From a bacterium D16-50 (GTDB lineage: Bacteria; Bacillota; Clostridia; Lachnospirales; Lachnospiraceae): a stretch of DNA of 64,000 bases. The notes beneath the pieces are model-generated. The model made no database searches, had not been told where the DNA came from, and saw nothing but the letters and a program-made list of their open reading frames with translations. Both the position numbers and the translations under genes were made by a program. Every line of letters starts with the position of its first letter. The stretch's first letter is position 1. Positions 22,999-32,090 of this stretch are shown one piece after another. Location: positions 186,001-250,000 of the forward strand of contig RAZA01000001.1 in assembly GCA_003612485.1 (NCBI GenBank), given 5' to 3'.

Positions 22999-24951
22999 CT
23001 ACTCCTCGGGCAGCACATTCCTCCTAAGACTGATATAGGCCAGCAGAATGTAGATTCCGTAGATCAGGAAGAACATCCCTACGGCAATCCCTACCACGGC
23101 TGCAGGACTGCTCCAGCCCACCATGATCCCCGGCTCCGGCATCTTGGCCAGATTCAGCAAGATAGGCACGCCCATCAGAAGCGAAGGAATGGCCGGCATG
23201 GCATAGTAGATTGCAGACTGAAGCCCCAAAGCCTTTTTCATCTCCCCAACGTCCATGCCCAGCCTATGAAGCAGGTCGAATTGGCGCTTGTAGCGGCCAG
23301 ATTCCGCAAGCTGCTGAATGGTAAGAATGGTAGCGGCAGTCATGGTTAGCGCAAGCGCCAGAAAATACAGAGGAAAAACCGCTGTGGCGGTTCCAGAGGC
23401 CGCCTCCGCCTCCTCGGCAGTTTTGGAATAAACGGCATCATATTCTCCGGATCTGCTCTCCACCTCCTCCCGAATCGCGCATATATCGTAGTACTGTCCC
23501 TCGCTCACCGGTTCAGAAGTCTTGGCCGCATAGGCGCTGTGATGGACGGCGCAGGCCATCGCCACCTCATCGGGAACCACCAGAATAAAACCATAGCCGT
23601 TGCCCTCCCCATATCGCTGCAGGAAATGTTCGGTATGAACGCCGCCAAAAGACAAGGCGACTCCGCCCAGAACCAAATCCTCGTCATACCCTTTGAGCGC
23701 ACCCTCCAGATAAGACATGCAGTGAATGATATACTTGTCTTTAATTGGTTCTACCGTCTCGTAGCCCGCCAGAACCCGGAGGGCGGCATAATCGCTGTAG
23801 CCAATAATAGGATCCCCCCTATAGCCGTAATCGTTATAGGTCTCCCTCTCCTTCACATAGTCAATGAGCCGGGCCTCTCCGCTCTCATAGACGCTGTATT
23901 GCCGACACTGAACAACGGAAATATTTGCATCAATATAGTCCAGATATTCCCTATGAATCTCCTCCTTACCCCCCGTTCCGATGTAGAGGTCGAAGCATGC
24001 CTTTTCCGCCCCACGGCCCACGAAAATCCCCCGGAACACAAGCCCCATTCCCTCGGAGACCAGCGTTGCGGTAAAGATCATGGACATGGTAGCCATCAGC
24101 ACTCCCATGGTGGCCAGCTTCGCAGTAAGCGTTCGGAACACCAGCAGTCTCTGCCCCTTGTACTTTCTCGCCGGACACTTGTCAAAAAATGCCGGGACGG
24201 CGGATGCGAAGCTCAGAAAGAAGCCGTAGAGAAAGGCGATGAGACATCCTGCTCCCACCATGCCCAAAGTCAGGTCTCCCGCCATCATAAGTAAGGCTCC
24301 CACTATGCCAAATACCATGGAGACTGCAAAAAGCCCCCTGCGCTTCTTGCCGCTGCCAATAAGCGCGCCCTCGTTTCGCTTGTCGAAATAGATCAGATCG
24401 CAGATCTGTGTCTTCCGGATGCGCCGGCGGCTCCTTCCCAGAGCAAGCAAATAGATTAGAACAAAATAAACTGCCGTCAGTCCTGCCGCCGAAAGAGAAA
24501 AGGCAATGGAAAAATGATAGGCCTGACCGAACAATGCAAACACCATGGCCCGCATGGCCTGAAACAGCAGGCTGCCAAGCAAAAGCCCCAGCGCCAAAGC
24601 ACAGCCGCCCACCACCAGATTCTCCTGAAAAAACAGTCTTGCCACTTGTCTATTCTCCAGACCGATCAAAAGATAGGTTCCCAGCTCTCTGCTTCGGCGG
24701 GCCAGAATAAAGCCGGTAGAATAAGACACCAGCCATCCAAAGACGCACACCACCACGATGCTGACCATCACAATCAGCAACGGCATCTGGTTCATGGATT
24801 TGGACAGAGTCAGAATCTCTTCTGAGAACATCAGGCCGTTGAAGGAATAGAGCAAAGCCGCAGCCATGACCATGGCCCCAAAATATACCAGATAATCTCT
24901 GGCCTGTCGTCTGGCATTTCGCAGAGAAAGCTTAGATAACGTCACTGACAT
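22999..24951 (-). CDS. BceB-type ABC transporter permease (FtsX family)
   Basis: The 650-residue protein has about ten hydrophobic segments and a large soluble region between about residues 290 and 500, as in BceB/VraG permeases that sense and confer resistance to cell-wall-active peptides. The start at 24951 (MSVTLSKLSLRNARRQARDY) has GGGGGG directly upstream and overlaps the ATPase gene by 20 bases. It completes a response regulator, kinase, ATPase, permease set. The peptide recognised is unknown. Confidence 0.87.
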   Translation of the reverse strand: MSVTLSKLSLRNARRQARDYLVYFGAMVMAAALLYSFNGLMFSEEILTLSKSMNQMPLLIVMVSIVVVCVFGWLVSYSTGFILARRSRELGTYLLIGLENRQVARLFFQENLVVGGCALALGLLLGSLLFQAMRAMVFALFGQAYHFSIAFSLSAAGLTAVYFVLIYLLALGRSRRRIRKTQICDLIYFDKRNEGALIGSGKKRRGLFAVSMVFGIVGALLMMAGDLTLGMVGAGCLIAFLYGFFLSFASAVPAFFDKCPARKYKGQRLLVFRTLTAKLATMGVLMATMSMIFTATLVSEGMGLVFRGIFVGRGAEKACFDLYIGTGGKEEIHREYLDYIDANISVVQCRQYSVYESGEARLIDYVKERETYNDYGYRGDPIIGYSDYAALRVLAGYETVEPIKDKYIIHCMSYLEGALKGYDEDLVLGGVALSFGGVHTEHFLQRYGEGNGYGFILVVPDEVAMACAVHHSAYAAKTSEPVSEGQYYDICAIREEVESRSGEYDAVYSKTAEEAEAASGTATAVFPLYFLALALTMTAATILTIQQLAESGRYKRQFDLLHRLGMDVGEMKKALGLQSAIYYAMPAIPSLLMGVPILLNLAKMPEPGIMVGWSSPAAVVGIAVGMFFLIYGIYILLAYISLRRNVLPEE

Positions 24952-25690
24952 CACCCCCCATCGCCGCCAACACATCCAAAATCTCATGATAAAAAATTCC
25001 CCGGCCCCTGTCTCCCCGCAGCAGCTCGTTGAAAATACGTCCATCTTTTAAAAACAGTACCCGCCCGGCATAGCTGGCGCTGTAGGCGTCATGGGTCACC
25101 ATCAAAATGGTAGCTCCGGCAGACTGATTCATCCGGGTCATGATTTCCAGCAGATTCTTGGATGCCCGTGAGTCCAGCGCTCCTGTCGGCTCGTCTGCCA
25201 GCAGCAAAGACTGGCCCGCCACCATGGCTCTGGCCACCGCCGCGCGCTGCTTCTGCCCCCCTGACACCTGATAGGGGAACTTTCCAAGGATGTCTTCAAT
25301 TTCCAGCCTCCCGGCCATCTCCCCTACCTTTCGGGACACCTCCTCCGGATCCTCATGATTCAAAGCCAATGCGAGGCCGATGTTCTCCTCCACCGTGAGA
25401 GTATCCAACAGATTGAAGTCCTGAAACACAAAGCCCAGCCGCTCCCTGCGAAATCGGGCCAGCCGGCCTGAGGGAATGTCCGCAATGCTCTCGCCGTCCA
25501 GCAGAATATCCCCCGCGCTCACTCTGTCAATGGTGGAAATACAGTTGAGCAATGTGGTCTTGCCGCTGCCCGAAGCCCCCATGATGGCGATGAACTCCCC
25601 GTCCGCCACGTCGAAGCTGACACGGTCCAGAGCCTTCGTCACATTGTTCTTACTGCCATAATATTTTTCGATGTTCTTAACCCGCAGCAT
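24932..25690 (-). CDS. BceA-type ABC transporter ATP-binding protein
   Basis: The 252-residue ATPase shows Walker A GASGSGKTT, signature VSGGQKQR and Walker B LLLADEPTGALD, with the MacB/BceA-like order. GGAGG lies before the ATG. It powers the permease encoded immediately downstream, with overlapping reading frames implying coupled translation. Confidence 0.92.
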   Translation of the reverse strand: MLRVKNIEKYYGSKNNVTKALDRVSFDVADGEFIAIMGASGSGKTTLLNCISTIDRVSAGDILLDGESIADIPSGRLARFRRERLGFVFQDFNLLDTLTVEENIGLALALNHEDPEEVSRKVGEMAGRLEIEDILGKFPYQVSGGQKQRAAVARAMVAGQSLLLADEPTGALDSRASKNLLEIMTRMNQSAGATILMVTHDAYSASYAGRVLFLKDGRIFNELLRGDRGRGIFYHEILDVLAAMGGDVSDVI

Positions 25691-25769
25691 ATAACCGCCT
25701 CCTTTTTTTCGATAGATACATATTACGGCAAAGCCGGAGACGGTTGTATCGAATTGCCATTGATTATCC

Positions 25770-26780
25770 TTACGATTCTGTAAGCTTTTCCTTTGCGGGA
25801 AACACCAGCGTCACCGCCGTACCCTCTCCCTCTTCGGATATAAGCCAAAGGCCCAGTCCCAGACTGTCCGCCAGCCTCCTGCACAGATACAGTCCCATAC
25901 CGGTGGATCCGCCCCGGCTGCGGCCGTTGCTGCCCGTAAAGCCTCTGTCGAAGACCCGGGACAGCTCATGGGCCGGTATGCCTATTCCGTTATCCTCCAC
26001 CGTCAAATGCACCTGCTTTTCCACCAGATCGGCCCGCAGCGTGACCACCGGATCCCTCTTTCGGTATCTGGCGGCATTCTGCAGCAACTGACCCAGAATG
26101 AACACCGCCCATTTATCGTCCGTAAAAACCCATCTCTCCAGCCCCAGTGTCTCCACCCTGACGCCGCTTTGCATCAGCAGGGCACGGTGTCGGTCTATGG
26201 CTTCGGCCGCAAGCTCCGAAAGCTGTACCTGCCGGATGACGAAATCCTTTTCCGGGCTCTCCGCCCGTGCATAGAATAAGGTGCGCTCCACATAGGCCTC
26301 AATCTGTCCCAGCTCCTGCATAAACCTGCGCCTAGTCTCATTGTCCGCATTCCGGCAGATCAGCCCCGCCGCCGTAATGGGGGTCTTGATCTCATGTACC
26401 CAGCCCTCCACGTACTCCCGGTACTCCCTCTGGGCTGCCTGCGCGTCGGAGACCGCCCCGATCATGGCACGTCCCGCCCGATGCATCAATTCAAAGAGCC
26501 GTCTCTCGTACAGCGTTTTGGCTCCGGGCACACATTCCGCAAAAAGATATTTCTGATCCAGCTGATCCATAATGGCCTCCAGCTCCCTAAGACGGATCCG
26601 CTGACGGACAAAACAAACCAGCTCCATGATCCCAAATGCCAAGAGCAATACAATGAAAAGAATCAGAATCACACCCGTCTGAGTCCCTGTGGCAGCCAAA
26701 AACATTGCCGAAAGCACAATGCAGATCAGCCATGCCATGATTCTTTCAAGACCGTCGGCCAAAAATTCTCTCAGTGTCAT
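25770..26780 (-). CDS. Sensor histidine kinase, intramembrane-sensing BceS type
   Basis: The 336-residue protein has two closely spaced transmembrane segments (about residues 14-31 and 36-57) with almost no extracellular loop, then the phosphoacceptor His in WVHEIKTPITA and an ATPase domain (LLQNAARYRKRDP, DNGIGIP). BceS-like kinases lack their own ligand domain and receive the signal from the BceAB transporter. Its ATG overlaps the stop of the response regulator (ATGA). Confidence 0.9.
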   Translation of the reverse strand: MTLREFLADGLERIMAWLICIVLSAMFLAATGTQTGVILILFIVLLLAFGIMELVCFVRQRIRLRELEAIMDQLDQKYLFAECVPGAKTLYERRLFELMHRAGRAMIGAVSDAQAAQREYREYVEGWVHEIKTPITAAGLICRNADNETRRRFMQELGQIEAYVERTLFYARAESPEKDFVIRQVQLSELAAEAIDRHRALLMQSGVRVETLGLERWVFTDDKWAVFILGQLLQNAARYRKRDPVVTLRADLVEKQVHLTVEDNGIGIPAHELSRVFDRGFTGSNGRSRGGSTGMGLYLCRRLADSLGLGLWLISEEGEGTAVTLVFPAKEKLTES

Positions 26781-27448
26781 AATTGATACCCCATTCCCCG
26801 TCGGGTGGCAATCAAATCAGGCTGTCCCAGTTCCGCCAGCTTTCCCCGCAGTCTCGTCATATTGACGGTAAGCGTATTGTCGTCAATATATATCCGACTG
26901 TCCCAGAGTGCCTCTATCAGATCCGCCCGGGAGACGATCTCTCCCGCATGTCCCATGAGGCAGGCCAGAATCTGCAGCTCATTGCGGGTCAAAAGAGCAG
27001 TTTTGTCCCCTGCGGACACAGTTCCTCTTGTTAGGTTCAGCCGTATGCCTGCTGCCTCCAGTGTCTCCTGCTGCTCCAGACCGCCGCCCCGGCGAAGAAC
27101 CGCCTTGATTCTTGCAAGGAGAACCGGCACACTGTAGGGCTTTGTAATATAGTCGTCTCCCCCCAGACTTAGAGCCCGCACCTCGTCCAGCCCCGAATCC
27201 CTGCTGGTAACAAAGATAATGGAAGCCTTGACGGATTTCCGCAAAGCCGCACATAAGGAAAAGCCGTCCCGTCCGGGCAGCCCGATGTCCAATAGGATCA
27301 AGTCCGGGGCAAACCGGACGGCCTGCTCAGGAACATCCTCAAAATCCGCCACTGCCTCCGGATTATACCCCTCGTTTTCCAGTAAAAGCAAAAGCTCCTC
27401 TCTGGTAGAAGGGTCATCTTCGATTATCATTATTTTATACATGTACAT
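26777..27448 (-). CDS. OmpR-family response regulator
   Basis: The 223-residue protein has a receiver domain (IIEDDPSTREE; phosphoacceptor Asp in LILLDIGLPG; Lys in YITKPYS) and a C-terminal winged helix (LTRNELQILACLM; VNMTRLRGKL). The start could be ATG 27448 or ATG 27442; GGGGAG upstream serves either. It should activate the transporter genes downstream in response to peptide stress. Confidence 0.9.
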   Translation of the reverse strand: MYMYKIMIIEDDPSTREELLLLLENEGYNPEAVADFEDVPEQAVRFAPDLILLDIGLPGRDGFSLCAALRKSVKASIIFVTSRDSGLDEVRALSLGGDDYITKPYSVPVLLARIKAVLRRGGGLEQQETLEAAGIRLNLTRGTVSAGDKTALLTRNELQILACLMGHAGEIVSRADLIEALWDSRIYIDDNTLTVNMTRLRGKLAELGQPDLIATRRGMGYQL

Positions 27449-27467
27449 GCATCTCCCCAACAAGGCA

Positions 27468-27497
27468 CAACCGGCGTGGCATAAGCCACGCCGGTTG
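27468..27497 (-). terminator. Hairpin after the transketolase genes
   Basis: CAACCGGCGTGGC (27468-27480) pairs perfectly with GCCACGCCGGTTG (27485-27497) around 4 bases, 14 bases beyond the transketolase stop and just before the response regulator. The T-tract after it is weak, so termination may be partial. Confidence 0.65.
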
Positions 27498-27510
27498 AAG
27501 AATCCATATT

Positions 27511-28467
27511 TTAGCCCAGAAAAGCCTTAACCTTTCCGTAGACGCCCTCTCCGTCCAGACCGTATTTCACCAGCAGGGCCCCTGCAGAACCCGACTCACC
27601 GAACACGTCCTCGATGCCGATCCTGCACACGGGAACGGGGCAAGTTTCCGCAAGAGCCTCGCAGACCGCGCCGCCCAAGCCTCCGATAACGGAATGCTCC
27701 TCCGCCGTTACGACCTTTCCGGTTTTCCTTGCGCTGGCGGCAATCAGCTCCTTGTCCAGAGGCTTAATGGTGCAGATATTGATCACCTCTGCGCTGACGC
27801 CCTCTGCAGCCAGCTTTTCCGCCGCCTCCAGCGCGGAATTCACCAAGATGCCCGTGGCCACAATGGTCACGTCGCTGCCCTCCCGCAAAACCTGGCCCTT
27901 TCCGATCTCAAACTTATAATCTTCTCTGTCATTGATCACCGGCACCGCCGCACGGCCAAAGCGCATGTACACCGGGCCTTCATAATCCAGCGCCGCTTTC
28001 ACGCAGGCTCTGGCCTCAACCGCATCAGAAGGGTTCAGTATGGTCATTCCGGGAATGGTTCTCATCAAAGCGATATCCTCGTTGCACTGGTGGGATGCGC
28101 CGTCCTCCCCCACCGTGATGCCTGCATGTGTAGCGCCGATCTTCACGTTCAGATGGGGATATCCGATGGAATTCCTCACCTGCTCAAAGGCCCGGCCCGC
28201 CGCAAACATGGCGAAGGTGCTGGCCACCGGAATCTTCCCAGTCAGGGACAGTCCCGCCGCGATGCCCATCATATTGGCCTCCGCAATACCGCAGTCAATA
28301 TGTCTCTCCGGAAATTTCTTTTTGAACACGCCGGTCTTGGTGGCCGCCGCCAGATCCGCGTCCAGAACTACCATGTCCGGATAGGCCTCCCCAAACTCCG
28401 CCAGAGCATTTCCATAGGCCTCTCTGGTAGCCACCTTCTTCACTGCATCCTTTTTCACATCCGACAT
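27511..28467 (-). CDS. Transketolase, C-terminal subunit
   Basis: The 318-residue protein holds the pyrimidine-binding and C-terminal domains of a split transketolase (DADLAAATKTGVFKKKFPERHIDCGIAEANM; THAGITVGEDGASHQ). The Glu for thiamine diphosphate activation should lie in the CGIAEANM segment. It pairs with the preceding gene; the two frames overlap by one base (TAATG). Split transketolases are common in Firmicutes. It feeds xylulose-5-phosphate from arabinose into the pentose phosphate pathway. Confidence 0.92.
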   Translation of the reverse strand: MSDVKKDAVKKVATREAYGNALAEFGEAYPDMVVLDADLAAATKTGVFKKKFPERHIDCGIAEANMMGIAAGLSLTGKIPVASTFAMFAAGRAFEQVRNSIGYPHLNVKIGATHAGITVGEDGASHQCNEDIALMRTIPGMTILNPSDAVEARACVKAALDYEGPVYMRFGRAAVPVINDREDYKFEIGKGQVLREGSDVTIVATGILVNSALEAAEKLAAEGVSAEVINICTIKPLDKELIAASARKTGKVVTAEEHSVIGGLGGAVCEALAETCPVPVCRIGIEDVFGESGSAGALLVKYGLDGEGVYGKVKAFLG

Positions 28468-29339
28468 TATGCTTCACCGTTCCTTTCCGGAGCCGCCTTG
28501 TCCGACCCTCTCAACTGTGCGTCCAGCTTCTCCAAGTCGGCCACCGCAATCTCATATTCCGCATCGTTGGGGGCCTTTCCGTGCCAGTCCACGCTTCCCT
28601 CCATAAAGGAGACGCCCTTGCCCTTCAAGGTATGGGCAACGATAGCCGTGGGCTTTCCCTTGGTACTCCGAGCCTCCGCAAAGGCTGCGCGAATCTGCTC
28701 CATGTCATTGCCGTCCTCCAGATTGATCACATGGAAATTAAAGGCCTCAAACTTCTTGTCAATGGGATTTGGAGAACATACATTGTCAATGGGTCCGTCG
28801 ATCTGCAGACCATTGTTGTCAACAATCACCACCAGATTGTCAAGCTTTCTATGGCCGGCAAACATGGCGGCCTCCCAGACCTGACCCTCCTCTATCTCGC
28901 CGTCTCCCAACAATGTATAAACCCGAAAATCCTTACCCGACAGTCTGGCTCCCATGGCCATGCCCACCGCCGCAGAAATCCCCTGACCAAGGGAACCGGA
29001 GGACATATCCACCCCCGGCACATGCTGCAGGCAGGGATGCCCCTGCAGATAAGATCCCAGATGGCGCAGAGTGGGCAGATCCTCCACCGGAAAATACCCT
29101 CTGTTGGCCAATGCGGAATATAGGCCGGGAGCCGTGTGGCCCTTGGACAGCACAAAACGGTCCCGATCCTCCATCTTAGGATTCTTGGGGTCAATGTTCA
29201 TCTCCTCAAAATACAGATAGGTAAAAATATCCGCTGCGGACAAGGATCCGCCGGGATGTCCGGCCTTGGCTCCGTGAACTGCCGCCAAGATGCCCTTCCG
29301 GACATCATTTGCATGCTGTTTCAGCTCTAAAATCTCCAT
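28467..29339 (-). CDS. Transketolase, N-terminal subunit
   Basis: The 290-residue protein has the thiamine-diphosphate-binding half: HPGGSLSAADI, the GDG...N motif in LLGDGEIEEGQVWEAAMFAGHRKLDN. The start was set at ATG 29339 because AGAGGA lies right before it; an upstream ATG at 29351 lacks a good site. A pair of direct repeats in the upstream gap may regulate it. The gene follows araA on the same strand. Confidence 0.92.
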   Translation of the reverse strand: MEILELKQHANDVRKGILAAVHGAKAGHPGGSLSAADIFTYLYFEEMNIDPKNPKMEDRDRFVLSKGHTAPGLYSALANRGYFPVEDLPTLRHLGSYLQGHPCLQHVPGVDMSSGSLGQGISAAVGMAMGARLSGKDFRVYTLLGDGEIEEGQVWEAAMFAGHRKLDNLVVIVDNNGLQIDGPIDNVCSPNPIDKKFEAFNFHVINLEDGNDMEQIRAAFAEARSTKGKPTAIVAHTLKGKGVSFMEGSVDWHGKAPNDAEYEIAVADLEKLDAQLRGSDKAAPERNGEA

Positions 29340-29411
29340 TTTTCCTCTCATTCCGCCGTATAATATATGGTACGGCTTTGTTTTTTATCTTTTTCATGAA
29401 AGATTAATGTT

Positions 29412-29471
29412 TTGATGCTTCTTTCATAGCATTATTCATGTCATTTTTTTGCCTTGACACTTCTTTCATGG
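29412..29471. promoter_or_regulatory. 18-base direct repeats upstream of the transketolase pair
   Basis: TTGATGCTTCTTTCATAG (29412-29429) and TTGACACTTCTTTCATGG (29454-29471) agree at 15 of 18 positions and start 42 bases apart, about four helical turns. They lie in the araA-transketolase gap and may be operator half-sites for a pentose regulator. Confidence 0.4.
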
Positions 29472-29518
29472 CACTAAAATACCTTTTTCTGCCGCCAAAG
29501 TACCTTGATGGCATTTCC

Positions 29519-31006
29519 TCAGCGATAGGCCGCCGCGTTCCACCGCATCTCATTCTTCAGGCTCCGAATGGTGGTGTCTGCGTCGATAACTACGGCCTCG
29601 ATTCCCATTGCATCCGCCCAATCCACCATCTGCTCCGTGGTCAGGTCATAGGAGAATGCGGTATGATGCGCGCCTCCGGCCAGAATCCAGCTCTCTGCCC
29701 CAACGGATAGGCTCGGTCTGGGCGTCCAGAAGCAGTTCGCCACGGGCAGCTTGGGCATAGGCTTCTCCACCTTCTTGCAGTCCACCTCGTTGATGATCAG
29801 GCGGAAACGGGTTCCCAGATCCACCAAGGACGTGGCAATGCCGCTGCCTTCCTTGGAGGAGAACACCAGCCTTGCGGGATCCTCTCTGTTCCCCATGGAA
29901 AGAGGACACACCTTGATACCGATGGGGCCCTCCGCTATGGTAGGACATACCTCCAGCATATGGGCCTGCAAAATACCCTCTTTGCCGGGTGTCAGGTTGT
30001 ATGTATAGTCCTCCAGAAACGATGTGCCCTTAGCATCCTTTGCCCCTTCCGTCATAAGCTTCATCAGACGTACCATTGCCGCAGTTTTCCAGTCTCCCTC
30101 TGCGCCGAATCCATAGCCCTTTTCCATCAGCCTCTGGATGGCAAGGCCGGGCAGCTGCTTCAGGGATCCCAAATCCCCGAAATGGGTGACAATGGCATGA
30201 TAATTCTTTTCCTTCAGAAATCTCTCGAAGCCCAGTTCTATGCCCGCCTGTACCTCCACATGCCGCCGAAACTCCGCCCCGTCTCTGTTTTCATCCAGAA
30301 TCTGATACTTGGAATAATACTCCTCCACCAGAGCGTCTATATCCCCCCGGCCCACATCCTCCACATACTCTGCAATCTCATTGATGGGGTAAGCGTCGAT
30401 CTCCCAGCCAAACTTCATCTGGGCCTCCACCTTGTCCCCCTCGGTCACGGCCACATTCCTCATGTTGTCCGCCACCCTGACCACCCGGATATGACTGGAT
30501 TCCATGATACCCACCGCGGTGCGCATCCACCCCGCAATGCGGCCCAGAGTTTTTTCGTCGCTCCAATGGCCCATGATCACCTTCCGCTCAAGTCCCATGC
30601 GGGTGACAATATGGCCATACTCCCTATCCCCGTGGGCAGACTGGTTCTCATTCATGAAATCCATGTCGATGGTATCATAGGGAATCTCCAGATTGAACTG
30701 GGTATGAAAATGACACAGCGGCTTGCGGTACTCCTGCAGTCCCAGAATCCAAGACTTTGCAGGGGAAAAGGTGTGCATCCATGTAATGACCCCCGCACAT
30801 TCCCCGTCCATGTTCGCCTCGTTGAACAGCCCTCTGATCATCTCGTTGGTGAGCAAGGTTGGCTTCCACACCAGCTCATAAGGAAGCAGACCGGTCTTAT
30901 TGATCTCCTCCACCATGATTCTGGAATGCTCCGCCACCTTGGCAAGACATTCGTCACCATACAGATCCTGAGAACCCGTGGCGAACCAAAACTTATAATT
31001 CTTCAT
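29519..31006 (-). CDS. araA: L-arabinose isomerase
   Basis: The 495-residue enzyme interconverts L-arabinose and L-ribulose. Family segments are FWFATGSQDLYG at the start, FHTQFNLEIPYDTIDMDFMNENQSAHGDREYG and AEGDWKTAAMVRLMK, which contain the metal ligands. The start at 31006 follows AAGGAGGGGG. It has its own promoter (31077-31105), which overlaps the end of the ArsR-type regulator gene. Ribulokinase and ribulose-phosphate epimerase are not in the window. Confidence 0.95.
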   Translation of the reverse strand: MKNYKFWFATGSQDLYGDECLAKVAEHSRIMVEEINKTGLLPYELVWKPTLLTNEMIRGLFNEANMDGECAGVITWMHTFSPAKSWILGLQEYRKPLCHFHTQFNLEIPYDTIDMDFMNENQSAHGDREYGHIVTRMGLERKVIMGHWSDEKTLGRIAGWMRTAVGIMESSHIRVVRVADNMRNVAVTEGDKVEAQMKFGWEIDAYPINEIAEYVEDVGRGDIDALVEEYYSKYQILDENRDGAEFRRHVEVQAGIELGFERFLKEKNYHAIVTHFGDLGSLKQLPGLAIQRLMEKGYGFGAEGDWKTAAMVRLMKLMTEGAKDAKGTSFLEDYTYNLTPGKEGILQAHMLEVCPTIAEGPIGIKVCPLSMGNREDPARLVFSSKEGSGIATSLVDLGTRFRLIINEVDCKKVEKPMPKLPVANCFWTPRPSLSVGAESWILAGGAHHTAFSYDLTTEQMVDWADAMGIEAVVIDADTTIRSLKNEMRWNAAAYR

Positions 31007-31076
31007 AGGTTTATCCCCCTCCTTTCCTAAGATAACATTCATTTCGGATCTTTTTCATTAAGTCTGATTCAAATCT

Positions 31077-31105
31077 ATGGTATGGCATTTCATAAGATTT
31101 GTCAA
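31077..31105 (-). promoter_or_regulatory. Probable araA promoter
   Basis: Minus-strand TTGACA (31105-31100), a 17-base spacer and TACCAT (31082-31077) lie 70 bases before the araA start; the -35 box overlaps the stop of the regulator gene. Confidence 0.55.
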
Positions 31106-32046
31106 CGTTCTCGAAGCCCGGTTCCTTCCATAGGGCTGTAACGTATCCGCACCTTGATTCCCTGCCCATAGTTGCCAAAGCCGTCTCCGAATAAGGTAAG
31201 CCCGCCTGCCCGGCCCCCGTCTTCCCGAACTTCCATTCTAAAACGTATGGAGCTTCTATAGTCAAGGTGAAGCCCGTCCAGCGTCACATCCGATATCTTG
31301 AGCCCGTCCATAAAAGTTCCCTTCTCATTGACCACTAGCATCTTCAGCAACCCATACTGATTCCAGCTGGAGAACCACCACTCCGGCGTGAAAATCCCTC
31401 TCACATCCCCGAAGTCCCCCGGCGAAGTCCAATATCCCAGACAGACATCGTTCAGAAAAAAGGAGATGTCTGACGGCCAATCATTGTTCACACCCGGCGC
31501 CTCACTGGAAATCTCCATAGAAAAGCTGATCTCGTCAATCTTCTGGGCAGCAGGCAGCACATTGGGGATCATATACTCCACATATCCTTTGGCGAACCAG
31601 AGGATTCCCGCATGGATTCTGTCCGGATGGGCAAAGTATCTGGGATCATCCACTTCCCCCACCAGCTTCATGGCAGTGGCAATGCCGCAGGTGGGACATA
31701 CGCTGTAATCGCCGTAATGTCCCACGGGAATCTCCGCCTCATAAAAATCCGAATTCCCGTTCTGCTGTCCGGGCACGATATCCACCAATAGCCGCTCCTG
31801 CAATAGACGGCAGACTTTCTGGTTTCCATGTCCCGTCAGATCGCCCCTCACCTGAATCAGCCCCACATCCTCCATCTTCTTGATGTGGCTGGTAAGCGCG
31901 CCGTTGGTGACATGAAGACTGGCTGCAATTTCATTCATGCTCATCTCCCGGTTCTTCAGCAATAAGCGAATAATGTTCACCCGGAGCTCCGACCCCAGCG
32001 CCTTGAATAGCTCTACCCCGTCCTCCAGATTTTTAATATATATCAT
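31102..32046 (-). CDS. ArsR-type winged-helix regulator with a large C-terminal sensor domain
   Basis: The 314-residue protein starts with an ArsR-like winged helix (residues 10-75: FKALGSELRVNIIRLLL; MNEIAASLHVTNGALTSHI). A domain of about 220 residues follows that is rich in beta-strand and Trp/Tyr (WFAKGYVEYMIPNVL; PEWWFSSWNQYG) and carries a CPTCG pair near residue 138. Canonical ArsR proteins end near 100 residues, so the long domain probably binds a ligand, plausibly an arabinose-derived sugar given the GH43 and araA neighbours. The start at 32046 has GAGGGGCGGA upstream. It is encoded between the GH43 gene and araA. Confidence 0.75.
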   Translation of the reverse strand: MIYIKNLEDGVELFKALGSELRVNIIRLLLKNREMSMNEIAASLHVTNGALTSHIKKMEDVGLIQVRGDLTGHGNQKVCRLLQERLLVDIVPGQQNGNSDFYEAEIPVGHYGDYSVCPTCGIATAMKLVGEVDDPRYFAHPDRIHAGILWFAKGYVEYMIPNVLPAAQKIDEISFSMEISSEAPGVNNDWPSDISFFLNDVCLGYWTSPGDFGDVRGIFTPEWWFSSWNQYGLLKMLVVNEKGTFMDGLKISDVTLDGLHLDYRSSIRFRMEVREDGGRAGGLTLFGDGFGNYGQGIKVRIRYSPMEGTGLRER

Positions 32047-32090
32047 TCCGCCCCTCTCCCCCTGCCATGCCCTTCCCACGCCGGAGCCTG

